Positions 24,946 through 32,453 of a DNA stretch of 64,000 nucleotides are shown piece by piece (position 1 is the stretch's first letter; every line of letters begins with the position of its first letter). The stretch comes from Streptomyces sp. NBC_01298 (GTDB lineage Bacteria > Actinomycetota > Actinomycetes > Streptomycetales > Streptomycetaceae), in the NCBI RefSeq assembly GCF_035978755.1, contig NZ_CP108414.1:3224001-3288000 (forward strand). Direction: 5' to 3'. A program made the translations under genes and the position numbers. Below the pieces are notes generated by a model. The model was not told the origin of the DNA. It saw only the letters and a program-made list of their open reading frames with translations, and ran no database searches.

Positions 24946-25250
24946 GAACGTTTACACGCCGGTCCACCCCTAGGAAGTAGGGCTGTGACCTAGTAGACAC
25001 CGACGAATCAAAAAAAACTTTCCGGAAGGGGTTGTATCCCCGTCCGAGGTTTGCGAATCTCTACATGGCGATCGGGACAGCCCGCAGAACCCGGCACCCA
25101 CACAGACCGCCAGAACCCCTCCACGAATCTTCGGCAGCCCAGGGCGAGTTTTTCCCCAAACTGGGCGGTCTCCCTTCCCTCGCGAAGGGATTCGTGAAAG
25201 CGTTCACATTCACAAGCAACCTGCCCGCAATACAAGGAGATGGAGCAGCC
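24946..25250 (+). other. long upstream region of wblE
   Basis: About 305 bp without a gene that carries the wblE promoter and leader. It contains an A8 tract (25010-25017), unusually AT-rich for this genome, and a dyad GTGAA-AGCG-TTCAC (25194-25207) near the gene. The ribosome site AAGGAG is at 25234-25239. A short frame through it lacks coding bias. Confidence 0.5.
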
Positions 25251-25508
25251 ATGGACTGGCGTCACAACGCCGTTTGCCGCGAGGAAGACCCGGAACTCTT
25301 CTTCCCCATCGGCAACACCGGTCCTGCGCTGCTGCAGATCGAGGAAGCCAAGGCCGTCTGCCGCCGTTGCCCCGTCATGGAGCAGTGCCTGCAGTGGGCG
25401 CTCGAGTCCGGTCAGGACTCCGGTGTCTGGGGCGGTCTCAGCGAGGACGAGCGCCGCGCAATGAAGCGCCGCGCCGCTCGCAATCGGGCGCGCAACGCAA
25501 CCGCCTGA
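25251..25508 (+). CDS. wblE: WblE, WhiB-like iron-sulfur regulator
   Basis: An 85-aa WhiB-family protein that binds a redox- and NO-sensitive [4Fe-4S] cluster and partners with the principal sigma factor. Cluster ligands are C9, C37, C40 and C46 (C-x27-CxxC-x5-C). The GVWGG turn (58-62) and the basic tail MKRRAARNRARN follow, as in all WhiB proteins. Length and sequence match the WhiB1/WblE branch, which is essential in many actinobacteria. ATG 25251 has a ribosome site; upstream in-frame codons do not resemble the family. Confidence 0.95.
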   Translation: MDWRHNAVCREEDPELFFPIGNTGPALLQIEEAKAVCRRCPVMEQCLQWALESGQDSGVWGGLSEDERRAMKRRAARNRARNATA

Positions 25509-25573
25509 CATCGACTTTCGAGCCTCGAGCCGCAGCGCGTAGTACCCATATAAGCGCTCAGCAACGTGCTCTT

Positions 25574-25608
25574 GAACCCCGTACCGAAAACCATTCGGTC
25601 CGGGGTTC
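25574..25608 (+). terminator. terminator after wblE
   Basis: GAACCCCG (25574-25581) pairs with CGGGGTTC (25601-25608), with an inner CCGAA/TTCGG stem and a two-base internal loop. It lies 66 bp after wblE and before the convergent kinase gene. Confidence 0.8.
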
Positions 25609-25668
25609 AGTGCTGTCCGGAGCCGGTGGGCAGCCCAAGACATCACCCTGAGTAATCGGCGCGCCGCC

Positions 25669-27147
25669 CTACTTCTGCGGGCTGGCCGGTATGTCGAGGA
25701 CGACCTTGGTGCCGCGCGGCTCGGACGCGACCATGTCGAAGGTGCCGCCGAGCTCCCCCTCCACCAGGGTCCGCACGATCTGCAGCCCGAGGTTGCCGGC
25801 CCGCTGGGGGTCGAACCCCTCGGGCAGACCGCAGCCGTCGTCGACCACCGAGATCAGCAGCCGGGCATCGTCGCGGCCGCTGCCCGAGCGGGCCGCGGAC
25901 ACCTCCACGGTGCCGCCCTCCCCCTGGGTGAAGGCGTGTTCCAGGGCGTTCTGGAGGATCTCCGTCAGCACCATCGACAGCGGGGTGGCGACCTCCGCGT
26001 CCAGGATGCCGAAGCGGCCGGTGCGCCGGCAGGCGACCTTGCCCGGGGAGATCTCGGCGACCATCGCGATCACGCGGTCGGCGATCTCGTCGAACTCGAC
26101 CCGCTCATCCAGGTTCTGAGACAGCGTCTCGTGCACGATCGCGATCGAACCGACGCGGCGGACGGCTTCGTTCAACGCCTCGCGCCCCTGCGGCGAATCC
26201 ATTCGGCGGGCCTGTAGGCGCAGGAGCGCGGCCACCGTCTGGAGGTTGTTCTTGACCCGGTGGTGGATCTCCCGGATGGTCGCGTCCTTGGTGATCAATT
26301 CACGTTCGCGACGACGCAGTTCCGTGACGTCGCGGCACAGGACGAGCGAGCCGATCCGGGTGCCCTTGGGCTTGAGCGGGATGGCCCGCAGCTGGATGAC
26401 CCCGCCGCTGCCCTCGGCCTCGGTCTCGCGCGGCGCCCAGCCGCTGGCGAGCTTGACCAGGGCCTCGTCCACCGGGCCCCGGGAGGGCGCGAGTTCGGAG
26501 GTGATGGTGCCCAGGTGCTGGCCGACCAGGTCGGAGGCGAGGCCGAGCCGGTGGTAGGCGGAGAGCGCGTTCGGGGACGCGTACGTCACCACGCCCTCGG
26601 CGTCGAGCCGGATCAGACCGTCGCCGACGCGCGGGGAGGCGTCCATGTCGACCTGCTGGCCCGGGAACGGGAAGGAGCCCGCCGCGATCATCTGGGCCAG
26701 GTCGGAGGCGGACTGCAGATAGGTGAGCTCCAGCCGGCTCGGTGTACGCACAGTGAGCAGGTTGGTATTGCGTGCGATCACTCCGAGGACCCGGCCCTCG
26801 CGGCGCACGGGGATCGACTCGACGCGGACCGGCACCTCCTCGCGCCACTCCGGGTCGCCCTCGCGCACGATGCGGCCCTCGTCGAGCGCGGCGTCGAGCA
26901 GCGGACGGCGGCCGCGCGGGACCAGGTGGCCGACCATGTCGTCCTGGTACGAGGTGGGGCCGGTGTTCGGGCGCATCTGCGCGACCGAGACGTAGCGGCT
27001 GCCGTCGAGCGTGGGAACCCACAGCACGAGGTCCGCGAAGGAGAGGTCGGAGAGCAGCTGCCACTCCGAGACCAGCAGGTGGAGCCACTCCAGGTCGGTT
27101 TCACTGAGAGCGGTGTGCTGGCGTACGAGGTCGTTCATGGAGGGCAC
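25669..27147 (-). CDS. PdtaS-like sensor histidine kinase (HisKA_2/HWE-type)
   Basis: A 492-aa soluble sensor kinase. Residues 1-170 resemble a GAF domain, about 180-285 a PAS domain (DGLIRLDAEGVVTYASPNALSAY). The kinase core has IREIHHRVKNNLQTVAALLRLQARR with the phosphoacceptor His, and an ATPase domain with LTEILQNALEHAF, VVDDGCGLPEG and NLGLQIVRTLV. This is the PdtaS class that usually signals to an ANTAR RNA-binding regulator. GTG 27147 is 6 nt after TACGCT on its strand (leaderless); ATG 27138 is the alternative. No response regulator is adjacent. Confidence 0.9.
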   Translation of the reverse strand: MPSMNDLVRQHTALSETDLEWLHLLVSEWQLLSDLSFADLVLWVPTLDGSRYVSVAQMRPNTGPTSYQDDMVGHLVPRGRRPLLDAALDEGRIVREGDPEWREEVPVRVESIPVRREGRVLGVIARNTNLLTVRTPSRLELTYLQSASDLAQMIAAGSFPFPGQQVDMDASPRVGDGLIRLDAEGVVTYASPNALSAYHRLGLASDLVGQHLGTITSELAPSRGPVDEALVKLASGWAPRETEAEGSGGVIQLRAIPLKPKGTRIGSLVLCRDVTELRRRERELITKDATIREIHHRVKNNLQTVAALLRLQARRMDSPQGREALNEAVRRVGSIAIVHETLSQNLDERVEFDEIADRVIAMVAEISPGKVACRRTGRFGILDAEVATPLSMVLTEILQNALEHAFTQGEGGTVEVSAARSGSGRDDARLLISVVDDGCGLPEGFDPQRAGNLGLQIVRTLVEGELGGTFDMVASEPRGTKVVLDIPASPQK

Positions 27148-27293
27148 GTGGCGAGCGTACCCCGGGTACGGGCCATGACTTTCCTCAGCGCGATTCTCCG
27201 AAGTGACTATGGAGTATCCAGGAGACCCCGCTTCCGCGTAGGCTTGGAGGAAGTGACGGGAACCCGGGTCTCGTCATTGGATGGACAGAACAG

Positions 27294-27309
27294 ATTGGTC
27301 TAGTCCACA
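27294..27309 (+). promoter_or_regulatory. DasR-responsive element (dre) before the small RNA
   Basis: ATTGGTCTAGTCCACA differs from the dre consensus ACTGGTCTAGACCACT at three positions and keeps the TGGTCTAG-CCA core. It overlaps a -10-like CACAAT (27306-27311), so DasR would repress the transcript that starts near 27318. Confidence 0.8.
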
Positions 27310-27318
27310 ATTGCATCA

Positions 27319-27484
27319 AGCTTCCGCCCTCCCCGCACAGGAGGACGGATCGAGGTAAGCCGCGCGCTCTGCCCTGACCGCGCGTCACCTCCCACCGGCT
27401 GTCGGGCACCGCACACCCGACGGCCGTAAGTACTCCGGGCTACGGTGCCGGGCGGGCTGAGGGTCCCGTTCGGCACCGTGGCCC
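27319..27484 (+). ncRNA. scr5239: probable small regulatory RNA, scr5239-like
   Basis: A 386-bp region without a protein gene lies between the PdtaS-like kinase and a TetR gene. It holds a dre site over a -10 element, then about 165 nt with strong secondary structure: a GTCGGG/CCCGAC hairpin near 27401-27420 and a 14-bp stem 27437-27450 with 27471-27484 including one G-U pair. In S. coelicolor the DasR-dependent sRNA scr5239 (159 nt, acting on dagA and metE mRNAs) lies at this locus beside SCO5239. Location, dre site and size agree. Ends are estimates. Confidence 0.7.
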
Positions 27485-27533
27485 AGAGGACCGCGCCGAC
27501 GACATGCGCCGCCGGGTGACGTGACCCCGGCCC

Positions 27534-28127
27534 CTACTGCGGCCAGGCCCCCATCGCGAGCTCCGCCACCGCCTCCAGCTCCTCCCGGCCCGCGCCGTCG
27601 CGCGACTGCTGGGACATCCCCTGAAGCACCGCTCCGGCGTAGCGCGCCAGCGCCCACGTGTCCGTACCGGCCGGCAGGACCCCGGTGGCGACATCGGCCC
27701 GGATGCGGCTCTCGAACGCCACCAGATTGGCCTCGCGCCGTACCCGCAGCGCCTGCGCCACCTCGTCCGAGGTGGTGTTCACCGCCGCGCTGATCACCAT
27801 GCAGCCCGGCGGGTGGGCGGGGTCGGTGTAGACCTCCGCCGCCTCGCGCAGGATCCGCCCCAGCGCCGCTCGGGCGGTGGGCTCCTCGGCGAGGGCGACG
27901 GCCGCGAAGTCCCCGTAGCGGCCTCCGTAGACCACCACGACCTCGTCGAAGAGCTTGCGCTTGTCGCCGAAGGCCGCGTAGAGGCTCGGGGCGCTGATCC
28001 CGAGCGAGGCGGTCAGGTCCGAGATCGACGTCGCCTCGTAGCCGCGCTCCCAGAAGGCGAACATCGCCTTGTCGAGGGCCGCGTCACGGTCGAAGGAGCG
28101 GGGCCTGCCGCGCTGTCCGGTCACCAT
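27534..28127 (-). CDS. TetR-family repressor
   Basis: A 197-aa TetR regulator of the AcrR/RutR-like group. The HTH is at about residues 15-55 (FDRDAALDKAMFAFWERGYE, TSISDLTASLGISAPSLYAAF). A C-terminal ligand domain follows, with a C-M-V-I segment (PPGCMVISAAVN) typical of the TetR_C_16-like subgroup. It is divergent from the SDR gene across 78 bp with two matching operators, so it very probably represses both genes. Ligand unknown. Confidence 0.9.
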   Translation of the reverse strand: MVTGQRGRPRSFDRDAALDKAMFAFWERGYEATSISDLTASLGISAPSLYAAFGDKRKLFDEVVVVYGGRYGDFAAVALAEEPTARAALGRILREAAEVYTDPAHPPGCMVISAAVNTTSDEVAQALRVRREANLVAFESRIRADVATGVLPAGTDTWALARYAGAVLQGMSQQSRDGAGREELEAVAELAMGAWPQ

Positions 28128-28139
28128 GCGCTCATTCTA

Positions 28140-28187
28140 TAGCGGTCGTTACGAAACCTGATACGGTTCTTTCTGTAGCGACCATTA
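28140..28187. promoter_or_regulatory. two TetR operators in the tetR-SDR intergenic region
   Basis: A 12-mer TARCGACCRYTA occurs twice: as TAGCGGTCGTTA (28140-28151, reverse orientation) and TAGCGACCATTA (28176-28187). Centres are 36 bp apart. The pair covers the divergent promoters. Confidence 0.7.
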
Positions 28188-28205
28188 TCGAAAGGGGGGC
28201 GCGCC

Positions 28206-28967
28206 ATGGGCGTGCTCAAGGGGAAGACGGCACTGGTCACGGGCGGCAGCCGGGGCATCGGGCGGGCCATCGCGGAGCGCCTCGCCCGCGACGGAGCGCT
28301 GGTCGCGGTGGGCTACGGATCCAACGAGGCGGCGGCCAAGGAGACCGTGGGGGCCATCGAGGCGGCCGGGGGCCGCGCCTTCGCGATAGGGGCGGAGCTC
28401 GCCGTCCCGGGCGGCGCAGAGGCCCTCTGGGCGGCGTACGCCGCCCACCCGCTGGCCAGCGAGGGGGTGGACGTACTGGTGAACAACGCGGGCGGGGCCA
28501 CCTTCGCCGGAATCGACGCCACCGACGAGGAGACGTACGACCGGGCGCACGCGCTCAACGCGAAGGCTCCGTTCTTCGTGATCCGGCACGGCCTGGAGCG
28601 GCTGCGGGACGGCGGCCGGATCGTGAACGTGACCGGCACCCCGGACATCGCCCTGCCCGCGATCCTCGCGACGGTCATGGCCAAGGGCGCGGTGAACGCG
28701 CTGACGGTCTCGCTGGCCGCCGAGCTCGCGCCCCGGAACATCACGGTGAACTCGGTGGGTCCCGGGATCGTGGAGACCGAGCTGAACGCCGCCTGGCTCG
28801 CGGACCCGGCGGCCCGCGCGCACGCCGCCTCGCGCTCCGTCTTCGACCGGCTCGGCACCCCGCAGGAGGTCGCGGACGTGGTCGCCTTCCTGGCCTCCCC
28901 GGACTCCCGCTGGGTCACGGGCCAGCACCTCCCGGTCACGGGCGGACTCCAGCTCTCGCTCCTGTAG
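28206..28967 (+). CDS. short-chain dehydrogenase/reductase family protein lacking the catalytic Tyr
   Basis: A 253-aa SDR-fold protein. The cofactor motif TGGSRGIGRAIAERL (residues 13-27), NNAGG and the C-terminal GPGIVETELN and VTGQHLPVTGG segments are standard. At the active site the usual YxxxK is TVMAK, so the lysine is kept but the tyrosine is replaced by Thr; the usual catalytic Ser before it is Thr (NVTGTPD). It may be an unusual or inactive enzyme that binds a ligand. ATG 28206 has AAGGGGGG upstream. Likely repressed by the divergent TetR. Confidence 0.88.
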   Translation: MGVLKGKTALVTGGSRGIGRAIAERLARDGALVAVGYGSNEAAAKETVGAIEAAGGRAFAIGAELAVPGGAEALWAAYAAHPLASEGVDVLVNNAGGATFAGIDATDEETYDRAHALNAKAPFFVIRHGLERLRDGGRIVNVTGTPDIALPAILATVMAKGAVNALTVSLAAELAPRNITVNSVGPGIVETELNAAWLADPAARAHAASRSVFDRLGTPQEVADVVAFLASPDSRWVTGQHLPVTGGLQLSLL

Positions 28968-29066
28968 GGGACGCCCGCCGCCCCGGGCCCGGGAGGCCGG
29001 GGCGGCGGATCCGGCCCACCATGGAGTGTGCGCGAAGACCCGGCAACGGGGCCTCGCCTCTGCTAG

Positions 29067-29082
29067 ATTGGTCTATACCACA
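29067..29082 (+). promoter_or_regulatory. DasR-responsive element of nagB
   Basis: ATTGGTCTATACCACA matches the dre consensus ACTGGTCTAGACCACT at 13 of 16 positions. It is 29 bp before the nagB start, which agrees with the known DasR control of nagB. Confidence 0.9.
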
Positions 29083-29111
29083 ACGTCACACTCCAGATCG
29101 GCAGGCCCCGC

Positions 29112-29897
29112 GTGGAAGTTGTCATCGTCCCGGACGCCAAGGCAGGCGGCGAGCTCATCGCGGAGGCCATGGCCGCCCTGGTCCGCCGCAAGCCCGACGC
29201 CCTGCTCGGCGTGGCGACCGGCTCTACCCCGCTGCCCATCTACGAGGCGCTCGCCGCCAAGGTGAAGGCCGGACTGGTCGACGCCTCCAAGGCCCGCGTC
29301 TGCCAGCTCGACGAGTACGTCGGCCTGCCGGCCGGACACCCGGAGTCCTACCGCGCCGTCGTCCTGCGCGAGGTCGTGGAGCCGCTCGGCCTGTCCGAGG
29401 CCTCCTTCATGGGCCCGGACGGCTCGGCCGAGGACATCGTCGGCGCCTGCGACGCCTACGACCGCGCGCTCGCCGCCGCCGGCGGCGTGGACCTCCAGCT
29501 CCTCGGCATCGGCACGGACGGGCACATCGGCTTCAACGAGCCCTGCTCCTCGCTCGCCTCGCGCACCCGCATCAAGACGCTGACGGAGCAGACCCGCGTG
29601 GACAACGCGCGCTTCTTCGACAACGACATAGACCAGGTGCCCCACCACGTCATCACCCAGGGCATCGGCACCATCCTCGACGCCCGCCACCTGGTCCTGC
29701 TGGCCACCGGTGAGGGCAAGGCGGAGGCCGTCGCGCAGACCGTCGAGGGCCCGCTGTCCGCCCTCGTGCCGGCCTCGGCGCTCCAGCTGCACCGCCACGC
29801 CACGGTGATCGTGGACGAGGCCGCCGCCTCCAAGCTGAAGCTGGCGGACTACTTCCGCCACGCCTTCGCCAACAAGCCCGCCTGGCAGGGTCTGTAA
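29112..29897 (+). CDS. nagB: glucosamine-6-phosphate deaminase
   Basis: A 261-aa cytoplasmic enzyme that isomerises and deaminates glucosamine-6-phosphate to fructose-6-phosphate and ammonia, the last step in use of N-acetylglucosamine from chitin. Motifs: GVATGSTPLPIYEAL (phosphate binding), QLDEYVGLPAGHPESY (general base Asp region) and GIGTDGHIGFNEP (catalytic His). GTG 29112 gives the family start MEVVIVPD. A dre site lies in the promoter. Convergent with dasD across a strong terminator. Confidence 0.97.
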   Translation: MEVVIVPDAKAGGELIAEAMAALVRRKPDALLGVATGSTPLPIYEALAAKVKAGLVDASKARVCQLDEYVGLPAGHPESYRAVVLREVVEPLGLSEASFMGPDGSAEDIVGACDAYDRALAAAGGVDLQLLGIGTDGHIGFNEPCSSLASRTRIKTLTEQTRVDNARFFDNDIDQVPHHVITQGIGTILDARHLVLLATGEGKAEAVAQTVEGPLSALVPASALQLHRHATVIVDEAAASKLKLADYFRHAFANKPAWQGL

Positions 29898-29900
29898 GCG

Positions 29901-29966
29901 GTACCGCTACGCGAAGAAGGGCCGGGTTCCCCGCGGGGGGCCCGGCCCTTCTTCGCGTAGCGGTAC
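29901..29966. terminator. very long bidirectional terminator between nagB and dasD
   Basis: A perfect 26-bp inverted repeat (29901-29926 with 29941-29966) around a 14-nt loop that itself contains CCCCGCGGGG. It starts 3 bp after the nagB stop and serves convergent genes. Confidence 0.9.
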
Positions 29967-29969
29967 GCA

Positions 29970-30039
29970 AAACGCCGGCGGGGCTGGAAAATCCAGCCCC
30001 GCCGGCGTTTGAGGCGCGGGGTCCGGGGCGGAGCCCCGG
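29970..30039. repeat. dispersed Streptomyces intergenic palindrome
   Basis: A 19-bp perfect hairpin (29970-29988 with 29992-30010, loop AAA; core CCAGCCCCGCCGGCG) followed by GAGGCGCGGGGT and a second hairpin CCGGGGC-GGA-GCCCCGG (30023-30039). From memory, this composite is a repeat found at many intergenic sites in Streptomyces genomes, usually between convergent genes. It may act as a second terminator; copy number cannot be judged from one window. Confidence 0.7.
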
Positions 30040-30059
30040 CAGCCGACCCGCAGGGGCCG

Positions 30060-31550
30060 CTACACCCCCGCGATGATCTCGGCGGCAGCCCTGCCGCAGA
30101 CCCGGGCCGCCCCGTGCGTCGCAATGTGCAGCGCACCCCGCGGCTCGGCCCGCGGCAGGCCCATCTCGACCACGATCGTCTCCGGCCGCGCCGCGACGAG
30201 CGCGTCCAGGGCCTCGGTCATCCAGGGGTGCCGGTGCGCGTCGCGGACCACCGCGACGACGGTGCGGTTCCCCGCCGCGGCCAGGACCTCGGCCGCGGTC
30301 GAACCCTGCGGGTACACGCCCGCCTCGGTGCCCGGGATCAGCGCGGACACCTCCCCCGCCACCCCCCACGGGGTCTCGTCGCCGACGGCGATGTTCGCCA
30401 CCGGGCTGAGCGTGGCGATGTACGGGGCGTTCACCGGGGCGGCCGCCTTGGGTGAACCCGTCACGACCACCGCGCGGCGGGCCGCCGCCAGTCCGATGCC
30501 GGGCGCGCTGCTCCCCTCCGGCCGCGCGCCCAGGCGGACCTGGCGGGTCCACTCGGCCAGTGAGCGGACCCGGGCGGCGGCCTCGGCGAGGCGCTCCTCG
30601 GGGAGCGATCCGTCGCGGACGGCCGCGACCAGCGCGTCGCGCAGGCGCAGGACCGTGCCCTCGTCGGCCAGCCCGCCGCCGACGCAGATGGCGTCGGCGC
30701 CGGCCGCGATGGCCAGCACCGAGCCGCGCTCGATCCCGTACGTCCCGGCGATGGCGTGCATCTCCATGCCGTCGGTGACGATGAGGCCCTCGTAGCCGAG
30801 CTCCTTGCGCAGCAGACCGGTCAGGATCTGCGGGCTGAGGGTGGCCGGGCGGGTCGGGTCCAGGGCGGGCACCAGGATGTGGGCGCTCATGACGGCCTTG
30901 GTGCCGGCCTCGATGGCCGCCCGGAAGGGTACGAGTTCCCGCGCGGCCAGGGTGTCGAGGTCCACGTCGATGCGCGGCAGCGCGTGGTGCGAGTCGACGT
31001 TGGTGTCGCCGTGGCCCGGGAAGTGCTTGGTGCAGGCGGCGACGCCGGCGGCCTGGAGGCCTTCGACGTACGCGGCGGTGTGCCGGGCGGTGAGGTGGGT
31101 GTCGGCGCCGAAGGACCGTACGCCGATGACCGGGTTGTCCGGGTTGGAGTTGACGTCGGCGGACGGGGCCCAGTTGAGGTTGACCCCGCACTCGGCGAGC
31201 CGGCGGCCCAGCTCGCGGGCGACGTCGCGGGTCAGGTCCACGTCGTCCACGGCGCCGAGGGCCAGGTTGCCGGGGAAGGACGAGCCGCCCCGGACCTCCA
31301 GGCGGGTGACGTCGCCGCCCTCCTCGTCGATGGCGACGAGGACGTCGTCCCGCTCGGTACGCAGCTGCGCGGTCAGCGCGGCGAGTTGCTCGGGCGAGGT
31401 GATGTTGCGGCCGAAGAGGCCGACGGCGGTGAGGCCCTCGGCGACCTGGCGCAGCAGCCAGGCGGGGGCGGTGGTGCCCTCGAAGCCGGGCTGGAGGACC
31501 GCGAGGGCGTCCCGGGTCAGAGTGTCTGTGCGGTGCGCAAGGACAGTCAT
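30060..31550 (-). CDS. dasD: beta-N-acetylglucosaminidase, GH3 (DasD)
   Basis: A 496-aa GH3 hydrolase that splits chitobiose and related oligomers to N-acetylglucosamine. Motifs: LVAIDEEGGDVTRLE, CTKHFPGHGDTNVDSHHALP (the KHFPGHG signature with the His general acid loop of NagZ-type enzymes) and VTDGMEMHAI with the nucleophile Asp. No signal peptide is visible, so it acts on imported sugar. It follows dasC by 6 bp and is the last gene of the das operon. Confidence 0.95.
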   Translation of the reverse strand: MTVLAHRTDTLTRDALAVLQPGFEGTTAPAWLLRQVAEGLTAVGLFGRNITSPEQLAALTAQLRTERDDVLVAIDEEGGDVTRLEVRGGSSFPGNLALGAVDDVDLTRDVARELGRRLAECGVNLNWAPSADVNSNPDNPVIGVRSFGADTHLTARHTAAYVEGLQAAGVAACTKHFPGHGDTNVDSHHALPRIDVDLDTLAARELVPFRAAIEAGTKAVMSAHILVPALDPTRPATLSPQILTGLLRKELGYEGLIVTDGMEMHAIAGTYGIERGSVLAIAAGADAICVGGGLADEGTVLRLRDALVAAVRDGSLPEERLAEAAARVRSLAEWTRQVRLGARPEGSSAPGIGLAAARRAVVVTGSPKAAAPVNAPYIATLSPVANIAVGDETPWGVAGEVSALIPGTEAGVYPQGSTAAEVLAAAGNRTVVAVVRDAHRHPWMTEALDALVAARPETIVVEMGLPRAEPRGALHIATHGAARVCGRAAAEIIAGV

Positions 31551-31556
31551 GGGCCG

Positions 31557-32453
31557 TTATCCCTTCACGGCGCCGGCGGTCATGCCGCCGACGGCCTTGC
31601 GCTGGAGGAAGACGAAGATGAGCAGCACCGGGACCGCGAAGAGCGAGGAAGCGGCCATGGTGGCGCCCCAGTCGTTGCCGAAGGCCGTCTGGAACTGGGT
31701 GAGCCACAGCGGCAGGGTCTGCGCGGTCTTGTCCTTGTGCAGGATCAGGACCATCGCGAACTCGTTCCAGGCCGTGATGAAGCCGAAGAGCGAGGTGGAC
31801 ATCAGGCCGGGGGCCAGCAGCGGGAAGATCACCTTGCGGAAGGCCTGGCCGCGGGTGCAGCCGTCGATCTGGGCGGCTTCCTCCAGGGTCACCGGGACCG
31901 CGGCGATGAAGCCGCGCAGGGTCCAGATGGTGAAGGGGAGGACCATCACGAAGTAGATCGCGGTCAGCACGCCGAGGTTGTTCAGCATCTCGGCGTCGCG
32001 GACGATCATGTACATCGCGATGACCATGACCTCCCAGGGCGCCATCTGGGCCAGCATCACGGCGAGCACGAGGCCCTTGCGGCCCTTGAACTTCATCCGG
32101 GCGATGGCGAAGCTCGCGGCGAGGGCGACGAGCAGGGCCAGCGCGACGGCGCCGACGGTGACGATCAGGCTGTTCGTGACGTAGGTCCAGAACAGGTCGA
32201 CGCCGGTGGCCTTGGTGAAGTTGTCCAGCGTCGGGGTGAAGACGAAGACGGGGTCCTTGGAGAGGATCTCGCTGGACGGCTTGAGCGCCGAGGAGAACAT
32301 CCAGTAGACGGGGAAGATGAAGACGACGGCCAGGAGCAGGGCGCCGAGGTTCTTGGCGACGGCGCCGGGGCGGACCGGCCGGCGGTTGCGCACCTGGGCG
32401 GGCTTCGCGGACGGCGCGGTGGTCGCGGGCTTCGGGGCGGTGGTCGTGGTCAC
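31557..32453 (-). CDS. dasC: chitobiose ABC transporter permease DasC
   Basis: A 298-aa MalG-type permease with six hydrophobic segments. The EAA loop is LEEAAQIDGCTRGQAFRKVIFPL. A Thr/Ala/Pro-rich cytoplasmic N-terminus precedes the first membrane helix. Start GTG 32453 overlaps the dasB stop by 4 bp (GTGA). No ATPase gene is in the cluster; the shared ATPase MsiK is known to energise this class of importer in Streptomyces. Confidence 0.95.
   Translation of the reverse strand: MTTTTAPKPATTAPSAKPAQVRNRRPVRPGAVAKNLGALLLAVVFIFPVYWMFSSALKPSSEILSKDPVFVFTPTLDNFTKATGVDLFWTYVTNSLIVTVGAVALALLVALAASFAIARMKFKGRKGLVLAVMLAQMAPWEVMVIAMYMIVRDAEMLNNLGVLTAIYFVMVLPFTIWTLRGFIAAVPVTLEEAAQIDGCTRGQAFRKVIFPLLAPGLMSTSLFGFITAWNEFAMVLILHKDKTAQTLPLWLTQFQTAFGNDWGATMAASSLFAVPVLLIFVFLQRKAVGGMTAGAVKG

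Noticed and set aside
25027..25055. SigR-like promoter GGAAG...GTT before wblE
   Set aside because: The spacer is 20 bp rather than 18-19 and the -35 ends in G; too weak to claim.
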